Shown piece after piece: positions 33,846 to 44,779 of a DNA stretch of 64,000 nt. This DNA comes from Rotaria sp. Silwood1 (Eukaryota > Rotifera > Eurotatoria > Philodinida > Philodinidae). The position numbers were made by a program, and so were the translations under genes. The stretch covers positions 120,835-184,834 of the forward strand of contig CAJNOP010000091.1 in NCBI GenBank assembly GCA_905250075.1, given 5' to 3'. How positions within the stretch are numbered: position 1 is the stretch's first letter; each line of letters starts with the position of its first letter. The notes below the pieces were generated by a model, which was not told the DNA's origin, made no database searches, and worked only from the letters and a program-made list of their open reading frames with translations.

Positions 33846-34661
33846 ATGAGTTGTCGACTATTTGAAGAAGAAGAACATACACGTAAATATCGTCTTCATC
33901 GACCAAATTATCCAAAGCAATTATTTGAACATATTATTAATTATTATTTTAATGGTAATCAAACAGATAAAAAAAATTCCACTCGTCCTTGATGTTGGAT
34001 GTGGTAACGGTCAAGCTACAATTGGACTTAGCGTGTAAATATCATTGTTGCTCTTTGTGTATAAACATTTTTTCAAAAGAAAAATGAATCTTTATTTTTC
34101 GATACTGTGATCGAGTGATTGGTGTTGATGTTAGTGTTAATCAAATAGCACATGCTATGCAAAAAGATAATATCGAATATCGATGTAATAAAGCAGAAGA
34201 CTTAACATTTCTGGAATCAAACTCAGTTGATATAATCACTGTTGCTACATCATTACATTGGCTTAATCTTAAAGTATTTGTTGAAGAAGTTAAACGTGTA
34301 TTGAAACCTAATATCGGTGTTTTTGCTATATGGACATATGGATTTATGTACATCGGATAATCCAATAGCTGATGCTATTTACCGTGAGTTTGTTCAGATT
34401 ACATTACATCCTTATTGGAACAGTAGACAATGGTTAACTGATAGGTATTATCAATCACTTTTACTATTATTACTCTACAAATCAACTCTTGTTGAATATA
34501 CAATTGAACAAACAATAATAACATCAATAGGACAATATATTGATTTAATTGAAACTTATTCTGCATGTCAAATGTATAGAAAACAAAAATTCGAACAAGC
34601 ATAACAAGATCTAATCGAAACATTTCGTCAAAAAATAATTGATTCTTATACAAAAAATTAA
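33846..34661 (+). pseudogene. Class I SAM-dependent methyltransferase, decayed
   Basis: The start MSCRLFEEEEHTRKYRLHRP and motif I LDVGCGNGQATIGL are visible, but a run of eight A (seven expected) at about 33968-33976 puts them in different frames. After a short GT...AG intron, exon 2 gives VIGVDVSVNQIAHAMQ (motif II acidic position), VDIITVATSLHWLNLKVFVE (post-motif II) and EVKRVLKPNIGVFAIW. A frame change near 34340-34360 leads to IADAIYREFVQITLHPYW and LVEYTIEQTIITSIGQYIDL. A TAA at 34602-34604 comes before the final QDLIETFRQKIIDSY. The A-run change alone could be a base-calling error, but with three lesions the gene is probably dead. It is convergent with the following minus-strand gene (ends 34661 versus 34801). 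Confidence 0.8.
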
Positions 34662-34731
34662 AATCAAACTACTAGTAATGAAACAATCAATTGCAATTCA
34701 ATTAAATTATCAATGTCAAATCCCATATGAC

Positions 34732-34737
34732 TTTATT
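34732..34737 (-). terminator. Poly(A) signal of the GNAT-ART gene
   Basis: AATAAA on the minus strand about 65 bp past the stop codon at 34801-34803, inside the 140-bp gap to the convergent methyltransferase copy. Confidence 0.6.
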
Positions 34738-34800
34738 TAGTGGAAAAAACTTAAATAAATTAAAATTGCACTAGTAGTTTTTTTTCTTCTGTTTTCATTG

Positions 34801-37800
34801 TTATTCGAATGTTACAATAAATAATGGTAAAGCAAGATGAGAATCAAATATCACTATTTCATCATCATCATCATCATTATCATCTTTCATTTCCATGTCA
34901 AATATCTAATAAAAAGAATTAAAAAATAAACAAGAAATAAAAAAATTATATTAAACGAACTTTAATTGAATCATATTCTGTATTTCTTTTTAATGTAATA
35001 GTTGATTTTATTTTTGATTTAGATATAAGTTCAATACGACCTAATGCAACTTTACAAAGAAGAATTTTCTCAACTTTCTAAAATTTAACAAAAAAATAGA
35101 AAATGATTACGAAATTAAAAAAAAGTTACCTGTGCTTGCAAGTTTTTTATCATTGAATGAAAATAAAGACCTTTTCCAAATGAGCCATATAGAAAATCTA
35201 AATGAAAAGGAAAAAAGAAAACAAATCAATCAAAATCAATTGAATTATTCATTAATGTTAAACCTTCATTAGTAAAACCAGCATTGGCTATTATATCAAG
35301 ATGATCATGATGACCATAATAAAAAAGTAATGTTTCATTTTTTTGACTACCATTATGTAATGAACCAAGAGAACTTTGATATAAAGCTGTTGTAGCTGAA
35401 TCAACAGTTATCTAGATATAAAATCAGATTATTTCTTATTTCAAACAAATATTTAAATGAAGATTTGTTTCTATTTTCTCTCTACAGACTGTGTATCAAT
35501 AATGTCTTGTTAAACTACTTGCATTTTGCATTTCTGAAGGATTAAGCAAAAGACTAATGAAGAAATGTGTTTCAAAATAGAGCGAATAAAACAACCTCTA
35601 TGTGATTAACAGAAGTAGCTACATCGTATCATATTTTAATTCGACAGTATAGTAGACATTTTTTCATAGACCGAATGGACATTAATTGTTGTTTTAATAT
35701 AAAAAAGGATTCAATTTCTGCTCATTATAACTGTATCATGTCTCAAATATTAATACAACGTGAAAAACTCGAATCTGATTAAAAAAACAAGCTTTTTTTT
35801 ACTGATAATTTCCTTCTATGAAAGTTTTGTGTGGTTTGAATTTGTGAAACATTTCGCGAATCTATTATACTGAACAAATGTTTCTGTAAAGTCACTCGAT
35901 GTCAAAGGAGAATAATTTTTTTTCAAATACTAAGTAGATAAAAGTGAAAGTTCCTTTTTTTTTAATTAATTCATAAAGTGTAAGACATCATTTGAGATCA
36001 CAGATAATTTTTGCAGAAGTGCTTTCTCAGTATTTTTCACATTAAAAGAGCTCCTAATGCTAACTAGCGGTATTTTTCGACTGATGCTAATAAGAGAAAC
36101 AATGACTTTTATATCCTTAAATAACTTATGGGTCAGAGTGCTATGTTGCTGTATTTAAGTCATTAAAAAGTAGACTTTTAATTTTTCACCTGATATCTGT
36201 TCGAATGTCCACCGTACGCATATAATGAACTAATAGTTTTTTGTTCTAGTGTATCTCTTGTTCGTTTCAAAGTAAGAGAATATACGACTATGTGCTCACG
36301 AAAATCACTTATATAGCTCGAAGATTACCTCTTACAAATTTCTTTTCCTATGCATTGACGATCCGAGATTTTCAAAATTTGATATCAAGACAAAGGCATA
36401 ATCATTATAGATTCAGATGAATTATGTTCATTTTTAATAGATTATAATCTAGTATAGAATTTATTTCTTATGTTATTTGCAATTAAAACCAATACGAATA
36501 ATAATTTGTTACGTGAATAGAGAATGTTTGTTCTTATTCGTAATTATCAACAAACAAGATGTGCAATCATATAAATTCTCTGGTGGAATATTTGTTATGT
36601 TAACAAAAAGAATTCAAAATAAAAAAAAACAAACCTTTTTTGCTTTAATTTGATAATTTTCAGGATTTTTAAGTTTATGTGTACAATATTCAATTGCCAT
36701 TTGTGTATTACAATCATCATCCATCAATAAAGACATTTGAGCAATTAAAAGTTTTTCATTTGATATAGACATTTTTTCCATGTCTTTAATCATTTGATGA
36801 GTTTCAAGTTGTTCAATATCTTAATAAAAGAAAAATATTCGATTTATTTATTGATAAGAAAAATCTTTTATATTTACCTTCATTGTTTTCTTCTGCATAT
36901 GTTTTTGATTGAGATAATTTTAATTCTTAGTAAATTTAACAAAATTATCTTTAAAAAAATTGTTTTTTATACGTAAAACTTACTAAGCGAAGCATTTTCT
37001 TTAGCAAGTAAAAATCGTTCACGATTCAAAGAAATAATTATTTGTTCTTGTGTATTTATCTTAATAGATATTTTTAATTAATAATAATAATACTAAAGGA
37101 TTAATGATTTACCTTAGCATATAAACCAATCATTTCATTTTTTAATCGATTAAATAACGCTGCTTGATTTTGATAACTACTGAACATTGTTTTTTGCCTA
37201 AAATAATAAATAAATTATTGAACATAACTAAATCAAAAATAAATACCATTTTTGAAATTGATCATCCATCATAGTCAAACATCGAATAGGATCATCATTA
37301 ATAACTGAAAAACTAAATATTTTTATTAATATTTATATAAAAATTTTTAAGTCTTTATACGAGTTTAATTATTGCGAAACATGATCAAAAAAGGAATCCA
37401 TCAATCGTGATAGACGTTGTTGATATACGATCACAAATTGTATATCAATAACGTTTCGTTAAAGTATATGAATTACTTTCTTATTGCATTTGTGGAGGTT
37501 TAAGAGTGAAAGACGATGAAGAAATATGTCCCGAAATAGATAGAATAAAATCTGTATATTATTTTATAGTTCAGGTAGTCAGCAAATGAGGTTTTCTGAC
37601 TTTCTTGATGAGTATGAACGGTGGTAGCTTTTTGTACAAGTGTTAGTTGTATTTTTGTACGGTCGTGAATGATTGCATATTTGTCATAATATCTGGATCG
37701 ACATACAATCCAATATGAAGTAACTGTTTCAATATAAATTTGAACTTTGTTGCATAGTCATGATGATCTACGATTGTTGATGTAAGAGTTACAATCAGGA

Positions 37801-40464
37801 AGACTTTTTCCTTTATCGATATCGGTACTACTCAGACTGAACTAGACCGACATGAGTCATTTTTCACTTTTTTCATCTTGTCACAGTCATATCAGCCTGT
37901 CGATTAATCATATCTCTCTCTGATTGACAGCTTGTGACAGAAATATCCATATGTCTTTCACACTCCTATTGGTATTCCGAGACACGTTGGTTTTTGTTTC
38001 TACCATGGTCTATCATATAGATGATGGAGTTTCCCACCAAGATGCAAGTAACTTCATCGCGTTTCATATTTTAATTCCGTAGGGATGACACTGAAAGTTT
38101 TTCCTTTGCTATATTTTTCTATAATTACCATCAGTAAAAATAGTTTTGTGTACGAAGAAGTCTATACCGACCGTTTACTATTACTAGTTACAATTTTGGT
38201 TTATACTTTGTTCAAGTGTACTTGTAGTTTAGAAATTTCCAGAGATTATTATCAAATAAATGACAGTTTCCTTTTTTTTCTCAGAAAATATTTTGGAACA
38301 TCAATTGAACGAAATGCATAATTTCAGAATGTTAATCATACGGATTTTGATCAAATGACTACAAACTCCAAAGAATTGATGTTATAGTTTGTTGCTCACG
38401 CTGAATGAAATAACATTATAGACCAGAATTCAATCACAATTATTTTCTAAAAAGTCAATGTATCGCACAGAAATATGCAACGCGCCTGACGGTAACTGAA
38501 AAGCTTTTTGTTTGCTTGTATTGTCCTCATATTTGTTGCGCTTTAATATTTATTAGGACATACTGCTACATGTCTGAAAAATTACTTATTGACTAAGTTA
38601 TAAATTAAATTACTTTGTTGTCAGTATAATTTTTTATCAACATTTATTAAGATTTTAATTTATACATTTAATAAATGAATATGAAACGAGGTAATAAAAC
38701 AAATCATATCTCAGAAGAAATGAGTCTGTTAACGATTAAATACATTCTCTTAAATTTTCATCATTTCATGCACACACTTTTTTTTAAAATTCCTATCACT
38801 AGAATTCAACAGTTGGTATGAATAAGGCACGGTTACTCAAAAATGAGTCCTGCTTGAAGTTAACGTGTGAATTGTCTTCATTAAAGCTCATCGAGTTGAT
38901 CCCAAACTCGGTCATATATGAAAATTTTGCGCCTAATGGAGTCTAGTCGCCAAATAAAAAAAAATCAGAAGAAAATATTTCGTATCTTCGGGATGACTAT
39001 TCTATTTTGATTAGAAAATTTCATTGAAAGTATCAAAGTAAGGTTTCCCCGAGTTACAAAATTTCGAATCAGATAGGTTCTGGCTTTCGCGTGAGCAGTG
39101 CAATTTTTTGTTAATTGATTAACTACTGCATAAGAAGTATATTTAAAATATTCATCTTTCTTTTACCATTATATGGTGGTAAATAACACATTTTTGTTGT
39201 ATTTGTCCAACAATCACCAATATCTCTAGAATGAATAAGGAATGGATTTTTAACCATATAAAGAAAATTTTTTTTACTTGTATTTGCTTAATATTATAGA
39301 ATCTTCTGTAAAACCAAATTTTCGATAAAAATCAATAGCACTTTGATCAGATGCTGTTATAATAGCATCATATTCTCCAATATAATCATGAGTCATTAAT
39401 AACTAACACATACGAAAATTAAATTAAAAAAAAGGAAAATAAAAACAAACAAATTCTATTTTTACTTTCATTAAATGTCGACCGATTCCTCGACCACGAA
39501 ATTTTTTTCGACAAGCCAATAATTGAAGATCTAAGACATGTTCTTCTTGAGCTCTAAAAAAGAACATAATGAAGTTTCGAAATTAAATTTTCTAAACATA
39601 CGGTAATGGAAATATGGTAGTTTTTTGAAAACTAAGACAACCAATAAGACGTTTATGAAAATTAAGTTTTCCAGCTTTAACTTTTTCTAAAAATTTACCA
39701 ATACCAATTGAATAATCATGTTCATTATCATCATCAGATTCATCATCATCATCATCATCACCATCTCTACAATATTACAGTTTAAGTAGAAATTTAATTT
39801 CATTTAAATAACTTACTCATCTGAACTTTCACTTGATGATAGATCAGAAAAAACTTTATGAAAAACACTATCTGGATATTCAACATCTTCAAGTAATGTA
39901 TCGAGACAATCTTCTTCATTAGTAACTATAGCACTCACAGTTCCTTGTTTTAATACTACATTTGGATCATCTAGAAAGAATTCGATGATTAAATTTAAAA
40001 TTAGTCAATAATAAATTTACCATATACAACAAGTATTGTAACCACTTTTGGTTCACAAATTGTACTATAAATTGTTTCACTATATAAATAAATTCATTGG
40101 ATAAGAAAAGAAAAATACTAATTCAATAGAAAAAAGTTTAAGTAAAGATGACTTACCCACCAATATCAGATAATGATTTATCATATAAAGCAACAATTGT
40201 ATGAAGTAATTCTTGTGGATTACACTAACGAAATATAAAAATAATAAATTATTCTTAGTTTAGTTTATTTTAGCAAACTTGAAATGTTTGTGCAATAGCT
40301 TCTACATCAGCTTTTTCTGGTTTATTCAGTAATTTCCATAATCGTATTTGATAGACATCAACAAGAAATGGAACAGAAGTTTCAGTAGCAGTAGCAGCAG
40401 TTTCACGAGAAGACAATGAGATTTGTCGAGCTAATAAAGTAAAATCTTTTTTTGTAGCAAACAT
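34801..40464 (-). CDS. GNAT acetyltransferase / coiled-coil / PARP-like ADP-ribosyltransferase fusion
   Basis: Seventeen exons join without a stop into 597 residues. Upper and lower bounds are 40464-40279, 40224-40157, 40079-40021, 39970-39817, 39766-39602, 39553-39466, 39402-39278, 39225-39167, 37304-37247, 37197-37113, 37059-36984, 36925-36878, 36819-36635, 35411-35264, 35197-35130, 35077-34961 and 34905-34801. GNAT domain about 90-300: an Asp-rich insert at 156-173, acetyl-CoA loop FRGRGIGRHLM at 229-239 and ASDQSAIDFYRKFGF at 257-271. Helical/coiled-coil part about 303-450. PARP-like domain about 453-597: LLFYYGHHDHLDIIANAGF, FGKGLYF with Tyr513, and DEIVIFD with Glu579. The usual His of the H-Y-E triad is Tyr484. 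The parts could be two genes split at the 1.86-kb intron (39166-37305), but phase 1 to phase 1 agrees and no start codon or promoter is evident there. Likely roles are protein acetylation and ADP-ribose signalling or binding; that is inference. Confidence 0.8.
37310..39160. other. Long intron 8 of the GNAT-ART gene
   Basis: AT-rich sequence without an exon I can support. The plus-strand frame at 38085-38321 is hydrophobic, AT-driven and not convincing. A second long intron lies at 35412-36634. Confidence 0.55.
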
Positions 40465-40469
40465 GATTT

Positions 40470-41970
40470 TCTTTTAGAAAATCAAGAAATGAACGATAAA
40501 ATTAAGAAATTAATATCGCCATTGAGATATTATTTGATAGTGACATCTCTAGATGTTAACCACTACATTGAAGATAAAACGATGATTAATCAATTGATGT
40601 CGCTAATTATCGAAAGTTTTTTTGTTGATTTCTTTATTAATATTAAGAAGAATTCATATATTTGCATTGATAAAGCAAATTCGATTGATTAAAATATGTT
40701 ATTAATATTCTAAAATTAAAAAAGCTCATATCTATAAAGTAGAAACTCTATATCGTTGTTCGTCTCATAGTTTTTCATAGTTAATTAAATCAGAATAAGT
40801 TGTACTATTTCTTACGTTCAAACAATTCTTGAGTTTCATTTGAGAAATACAAAGAAAGTAATATTAAATATTACTGTGTTTTACATTGATGTCATAACTC
40901 AATAGATTAGGTCGAAGATACTAAGTTGAAGGCTTCTTAAAACAAGCGAACAACAAGATATTTTATTATTCTTGAAAAACTGCCTAATAAACGAGAGAAG
41001 TCTAAATAGGTGTTGTAAATTACTGTCAACCAAGAATTACGTTACGAGAAAACTGGTAATGGAGAATGGGCGAGATAGATTGTACAGTTCAGTCGAGCAA
41101 TACCTATTGTTTTTTGAATATAGTTTGATGAGTGGTTTTAAGGATTGAAGAATACAAATCTAAAGACATGCGATTTATCAAAACTTTTGACTTGACTTTT
41201 GTTTTGATTAGGAGAAATTACTTTACATCCATCGAGACAAACTTCATAAAAGAAAATCGTTACTCACTCAAAATAGACCTTTCTTGCTCGAAAAATTAAT
41301 CTTGTTAATTGCCCATTGTGGAGTAATCTGTAGCGTAGCTGCAATTGACTGCATATGAATTGAAGAAAACAAATGCATTATGCATCGTGTATATGTCTGC
41401 TTAATAATAATTTTATAAAAATAGAAATGAAACATTCATCTTCACTCTTTCACATTAAGTTAAAAGGATGTTCAAAAATACAATCATTCACCATAGAAAA
41501 AAGAATCTGCTAAGTCACAGTCAGTTTATCAGTAGTAAAAATCAGAATGACTGTCATGTAGTATACTAAAATTTTTAAACGAATTTATGTAAACATATCT
41601 ATTTTGTTCTTCTCGATATATATATCTTGTCCTATATTTTCATTGAAGAATGTTATTTGATAGAGAAATTCACTGACTCCAAAAATAAAAGAACAACGAT
41701 TGTTTTAATTAACTTTTTATTAAAATATGCTTTAATTTTGTACAAAATAAAATAGTTGAACATATTCATAATGATTGTCTTTCTCTTGTAAACACACTTC
41801 GTTCCTATTTGATGAAAACCATAGTTTTATTAATCTAACAAAATTCATATCTCAAATATAATTACTGTTTTTGATGTCTAAACACATATTAACTTTTATT
41901 TGAGACCAAGCTTTTATCTAATTAGAAGTATACTAAAATTACGCATGTACCAATCATTTGGATGATGAAA
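40470..41970. other. Upstream region of the GNAT-ART gene, otherwise empty
   Basis: AT-rich. The plus-strand frame 40489-40692 begins just beside the fusion gene's start and has no recognisable feature. No clear TATA box. Confidence 0.55.
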
Positions 41971-41976
41971 TCTACT

Positions 41977-43237
41977 CGGCATGGCCACGCATCGGTCACC
42001 CATGCATGGGGGAGGTTCGAAATCAAACATATAGAAAGCTGAGTCTACAATTTAAAAGAGAATGGTCGATAGTACTTGAAATGTGGGCATTTTTATTCCT
42101 AAGTCTCATTGAGTGCACTGGATGAGTAAGGTCTTCCTTTGAATGAGTAACTCGAAAATTTGGGCAATAGAGGGTAGTGGAATACTTCGTCAAGCAAGAA
42201 ACTATTGGCAAAAGAAAAAGTTCTTCAATTATTTATTAATCGATGGGATACAAAGTACTCTTTAAAGACATGACCCTTCCGTCAGTTGATAGATGTCTAC
42301 GAATGAAGATAATGAGTTCAAAAACCATCGCTTTTCTTGACGAAATTCCGTAACGAAACTCGCTCTTAGCGTATTTTGCTCGCTTATGTTGCTAATGCTC
42401 GTAACAAAAGTAGTATTTTCGGATAGAGCTTAACAAGCTCTACACAAAATACCTATTTTAGTTGCAGTTTCATTCAATATTCACATACGTTTTCTACAAA
42501 TACCGCGTTACGGAATTTCCTAGGCATACGAAATTTCGGATGTTTTTACAGTATCAAGCGTTTATCACTGATTTCGTGCATAGATATGCACATATTTGGT
42601 TATATTCGGAATCAGCGTCGAATTCTGAACAAAATGAAGTATTTAGATAATCAAAAGTCGAACTTTGATTTTTCTCGAAAATTTCTTATGGTCAAAAATG
42701 TTGAAAATTTTTTTTCGTCGAATCCTGTTAAAAAATGAGACATTCGTTGTAGAATTCGATGCTGGTGACGAATATATGCTTACTTTTTATTCTAATCCTT
42801 TCCTTTGGGTTAAAATCACGATCTTCGAAGAAAATGTGAAATTCCGTAACGAAGTGAAATTCCGTAACGGACGATATTTCAAATCTTTCATTTGATGAAG
42901 CTAGGCTCGATCAGAAATGATCTGATATTCTAACTACTTGTTGAAAACGGAACAACTTTTGCATATAACGTTTATCGGTGTGTTGCTGTGTTTCGTACAA
43001 AAACGCTTAACTCTTGGCCACCCTAAAAAAAATTTCCATTTTTTGAAATTCCGTAACGGTCAGTATTTGTTGAATAACTCTGTTGTCACTAAAGATAAAT
43101 TGATAAAATTTTTACTGGTAATAGATCTAAACGACTTCTATATGGGAGAAAAATTTTAGGCAGTTTGCTTCTATTACTGAGAAGTTACAGATGTTGCAAT
43201 GTGAAAAAATGAAATTCCGTAACGCGTGGCCACGCCG
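41977..43237. mobile_element. Non-autonomous element with 14-bp TIRs and TACT duplication
   Basis: The left end CGGCATGGCCACGC (41977-41990) and right end GCGTGGCCACGCCG (43224-43237) are inverted copies with one mismatch. Both are flanked directly by TACT (41973-41976 and 43238-43241), consistent with a 4-bp target-site duplication. The 1261-bp interior has no transposase-like frame. It contains six copies of GAAATTCCGTAACG: 42342-42355, 42838-42851, 42856-42869, 43045-43058, 43211-43224, and one inverted at 42506-42519. The last copy abuts the right TIR. A 12-bp palindrome CCCATGCATGGG (41999-42010) lies near the left end. Part of the TIR is itself palindromic (GTGGCCAC), which weakens but does not remove the TIR evidence. 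Confidence 0.7.
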
Positions 43238-43244
43238 TACTGAT

Positions 43245-44530
43245 TATTAGCTTTGACTATTAATCATCTTCATTCCGTTAAAGTCTTTTTCGGAACTTGA
43301 TTTACGTGACAACAAAAGCAATAAATTTCAGAGAAAAAAAATAAAAACCAATATAATATGAACAGTAGTTGCTTTAATATTTAGTCTAGATCAGTAGTAC
43401 CATGATATATACATCTAGTTTTTGGGTGAAAGTCATTTTTTTCTGGAATAAACGTACATTTTCGAAGAAAACAGTGAGTGTAACTTTAAATGGAAGTTTT
43501 TCTGGTTGCCTCCTTCATATACCGTCGCATTGGAGAACAGCAGATGTCAGACTCTTTTCCTAAAGTTCTGTATGATCAAAAAAAGATGCTAAACGGCATT
43601 AACAACAAGATTTAAACTGTTATAGAATATTCGACAGTCTTCCTCAAAATACGAATGGCTGAAATGAGTTTGTGAGTCTTCTAAATACTGCAGATTTTCA
43701 TTTTTGAGCAGATAAAAATTTATATTCAAGATGTCAAGGATGATGACTAGTCATGCATTGGTTTACCACAATCGTCATATGATCAACAAAATAAGTATGA
43801 CCTGATCAAGTTATAATTTTGGAAAATAATGAATATCTGTGTCTGTGAGCTTATAGAATTATCATCGATGTAATGGATGTGTACAACAGACCTATTAAAT
43901 CAATGGTTAGGATAATAAAAAATATGGAATGTAAAAATGAAAAGCAGCAACACAAAACAGAAAGAAGAGTGTCCATAAAGAAGAAAAAAAAAATTCTCTT
44001 CAAAATCCAGAGAGAAATAGACGGATCTTTTCTCTGGACATCAATTGTCCCTGGAAAACAAATAATGTCTGTAAGAGATTTTTCACTTGACGTATTTTGT
44101 ATTAGTATAATGAGGCTAGGAAATACAAGTGAATATCACCTTTCAACCACAAACAAGCTACGGTGACAAGTTTATTAGTAAAAATACATTTTTTTTGTCG
44201 CACTGAAATGTCAGATGAGTTCTTCAAAAACCCTTAGTTTGCTTAGTAAAATTTAAGAAAAACTAGCCCGTAATAGAAGAAGGTCACTTTGGGAGAAGCC
44301 ATATGAATAATCATACTCGAAGGTCATCATGTTTTATCCTGATTGGGCCATTTATTGTTCGTTTTGTTAGGTTTTCAATGAAGTTCAATTTTAACAATAT
44401 TGAGTTCTCGTTGGTTAAACTAAACCTTTCAAATGCAATAATTTAGAATGTAAATAAACTTAGTCATGAAAAAAAGAATCGATGATTTCGATGCCATGTT
44501 TAAATTAATGACATTCAGGATTTCAATCAT
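43245..44530. other. No gene seen
   Basis: AT-rich. The frame 43873-44166 is Lys/Ile-rich around a poly-A run and not convincing. The part at about 43410-43500 shows loose similarity to 55840-55920 (catctagt...gtgaa...tttaaa.tgaag), perhaps an old dispersed repeat. Confidence 0.45.
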
Positions 44531-44536
44531 AAATCG

Positions 44537-44776
44537 ATGAATTTCAACGAAACTTGTACTATACATAATTGTAGTTCAGAGCTATATGATGAAATTTCTT
44601 TACTCGATAGATCTTTTGCCTATCGAGTTATGACTCTTGCAAGTAGACTTCGTCAGTTTCGTTCTGAACGTGTAAGAAAATTTTGAACCTAACAGACTTT
44701 ACTTATAAGTTTATCTATAATAATTCAGTTTCCAAATCAATCAGTTTCAATATTAATGTTATATGAAATATATTAA
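44537..44776 (+). CDS. Possible small two-exon gene, 60 residues
   Basis: ATG at 44537 opens 45 codons (MNFNETCTIHNCSSELYDEI, then SLLDRSFAYRVMTLASRLRQ) ending exactly at a CGT|GTAAGA donor at 44671. A 57-bp intron ends AATTCAG at 44728. Exon 2 (44729-44776) adds FPNQSVSILMLYEIY and a TAA in phase. The composition of exon 1 is coding-like and the intron is of the typical size here. No family is recognised. It could also be a relic of a longer gene. Confidence 0.4.
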
Positions 44777-44779
44777 GAC

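Noticed and set aside
40489-40692. 67-codon frame divergent from the GNAT-ART gene
   Set aside because: Starts within the likely promoter region, AT-driven composition, no family.
43873-44166. 97-codon frame
   Set aside because: Lys-rich around a poly-A run, no motif or splice context.
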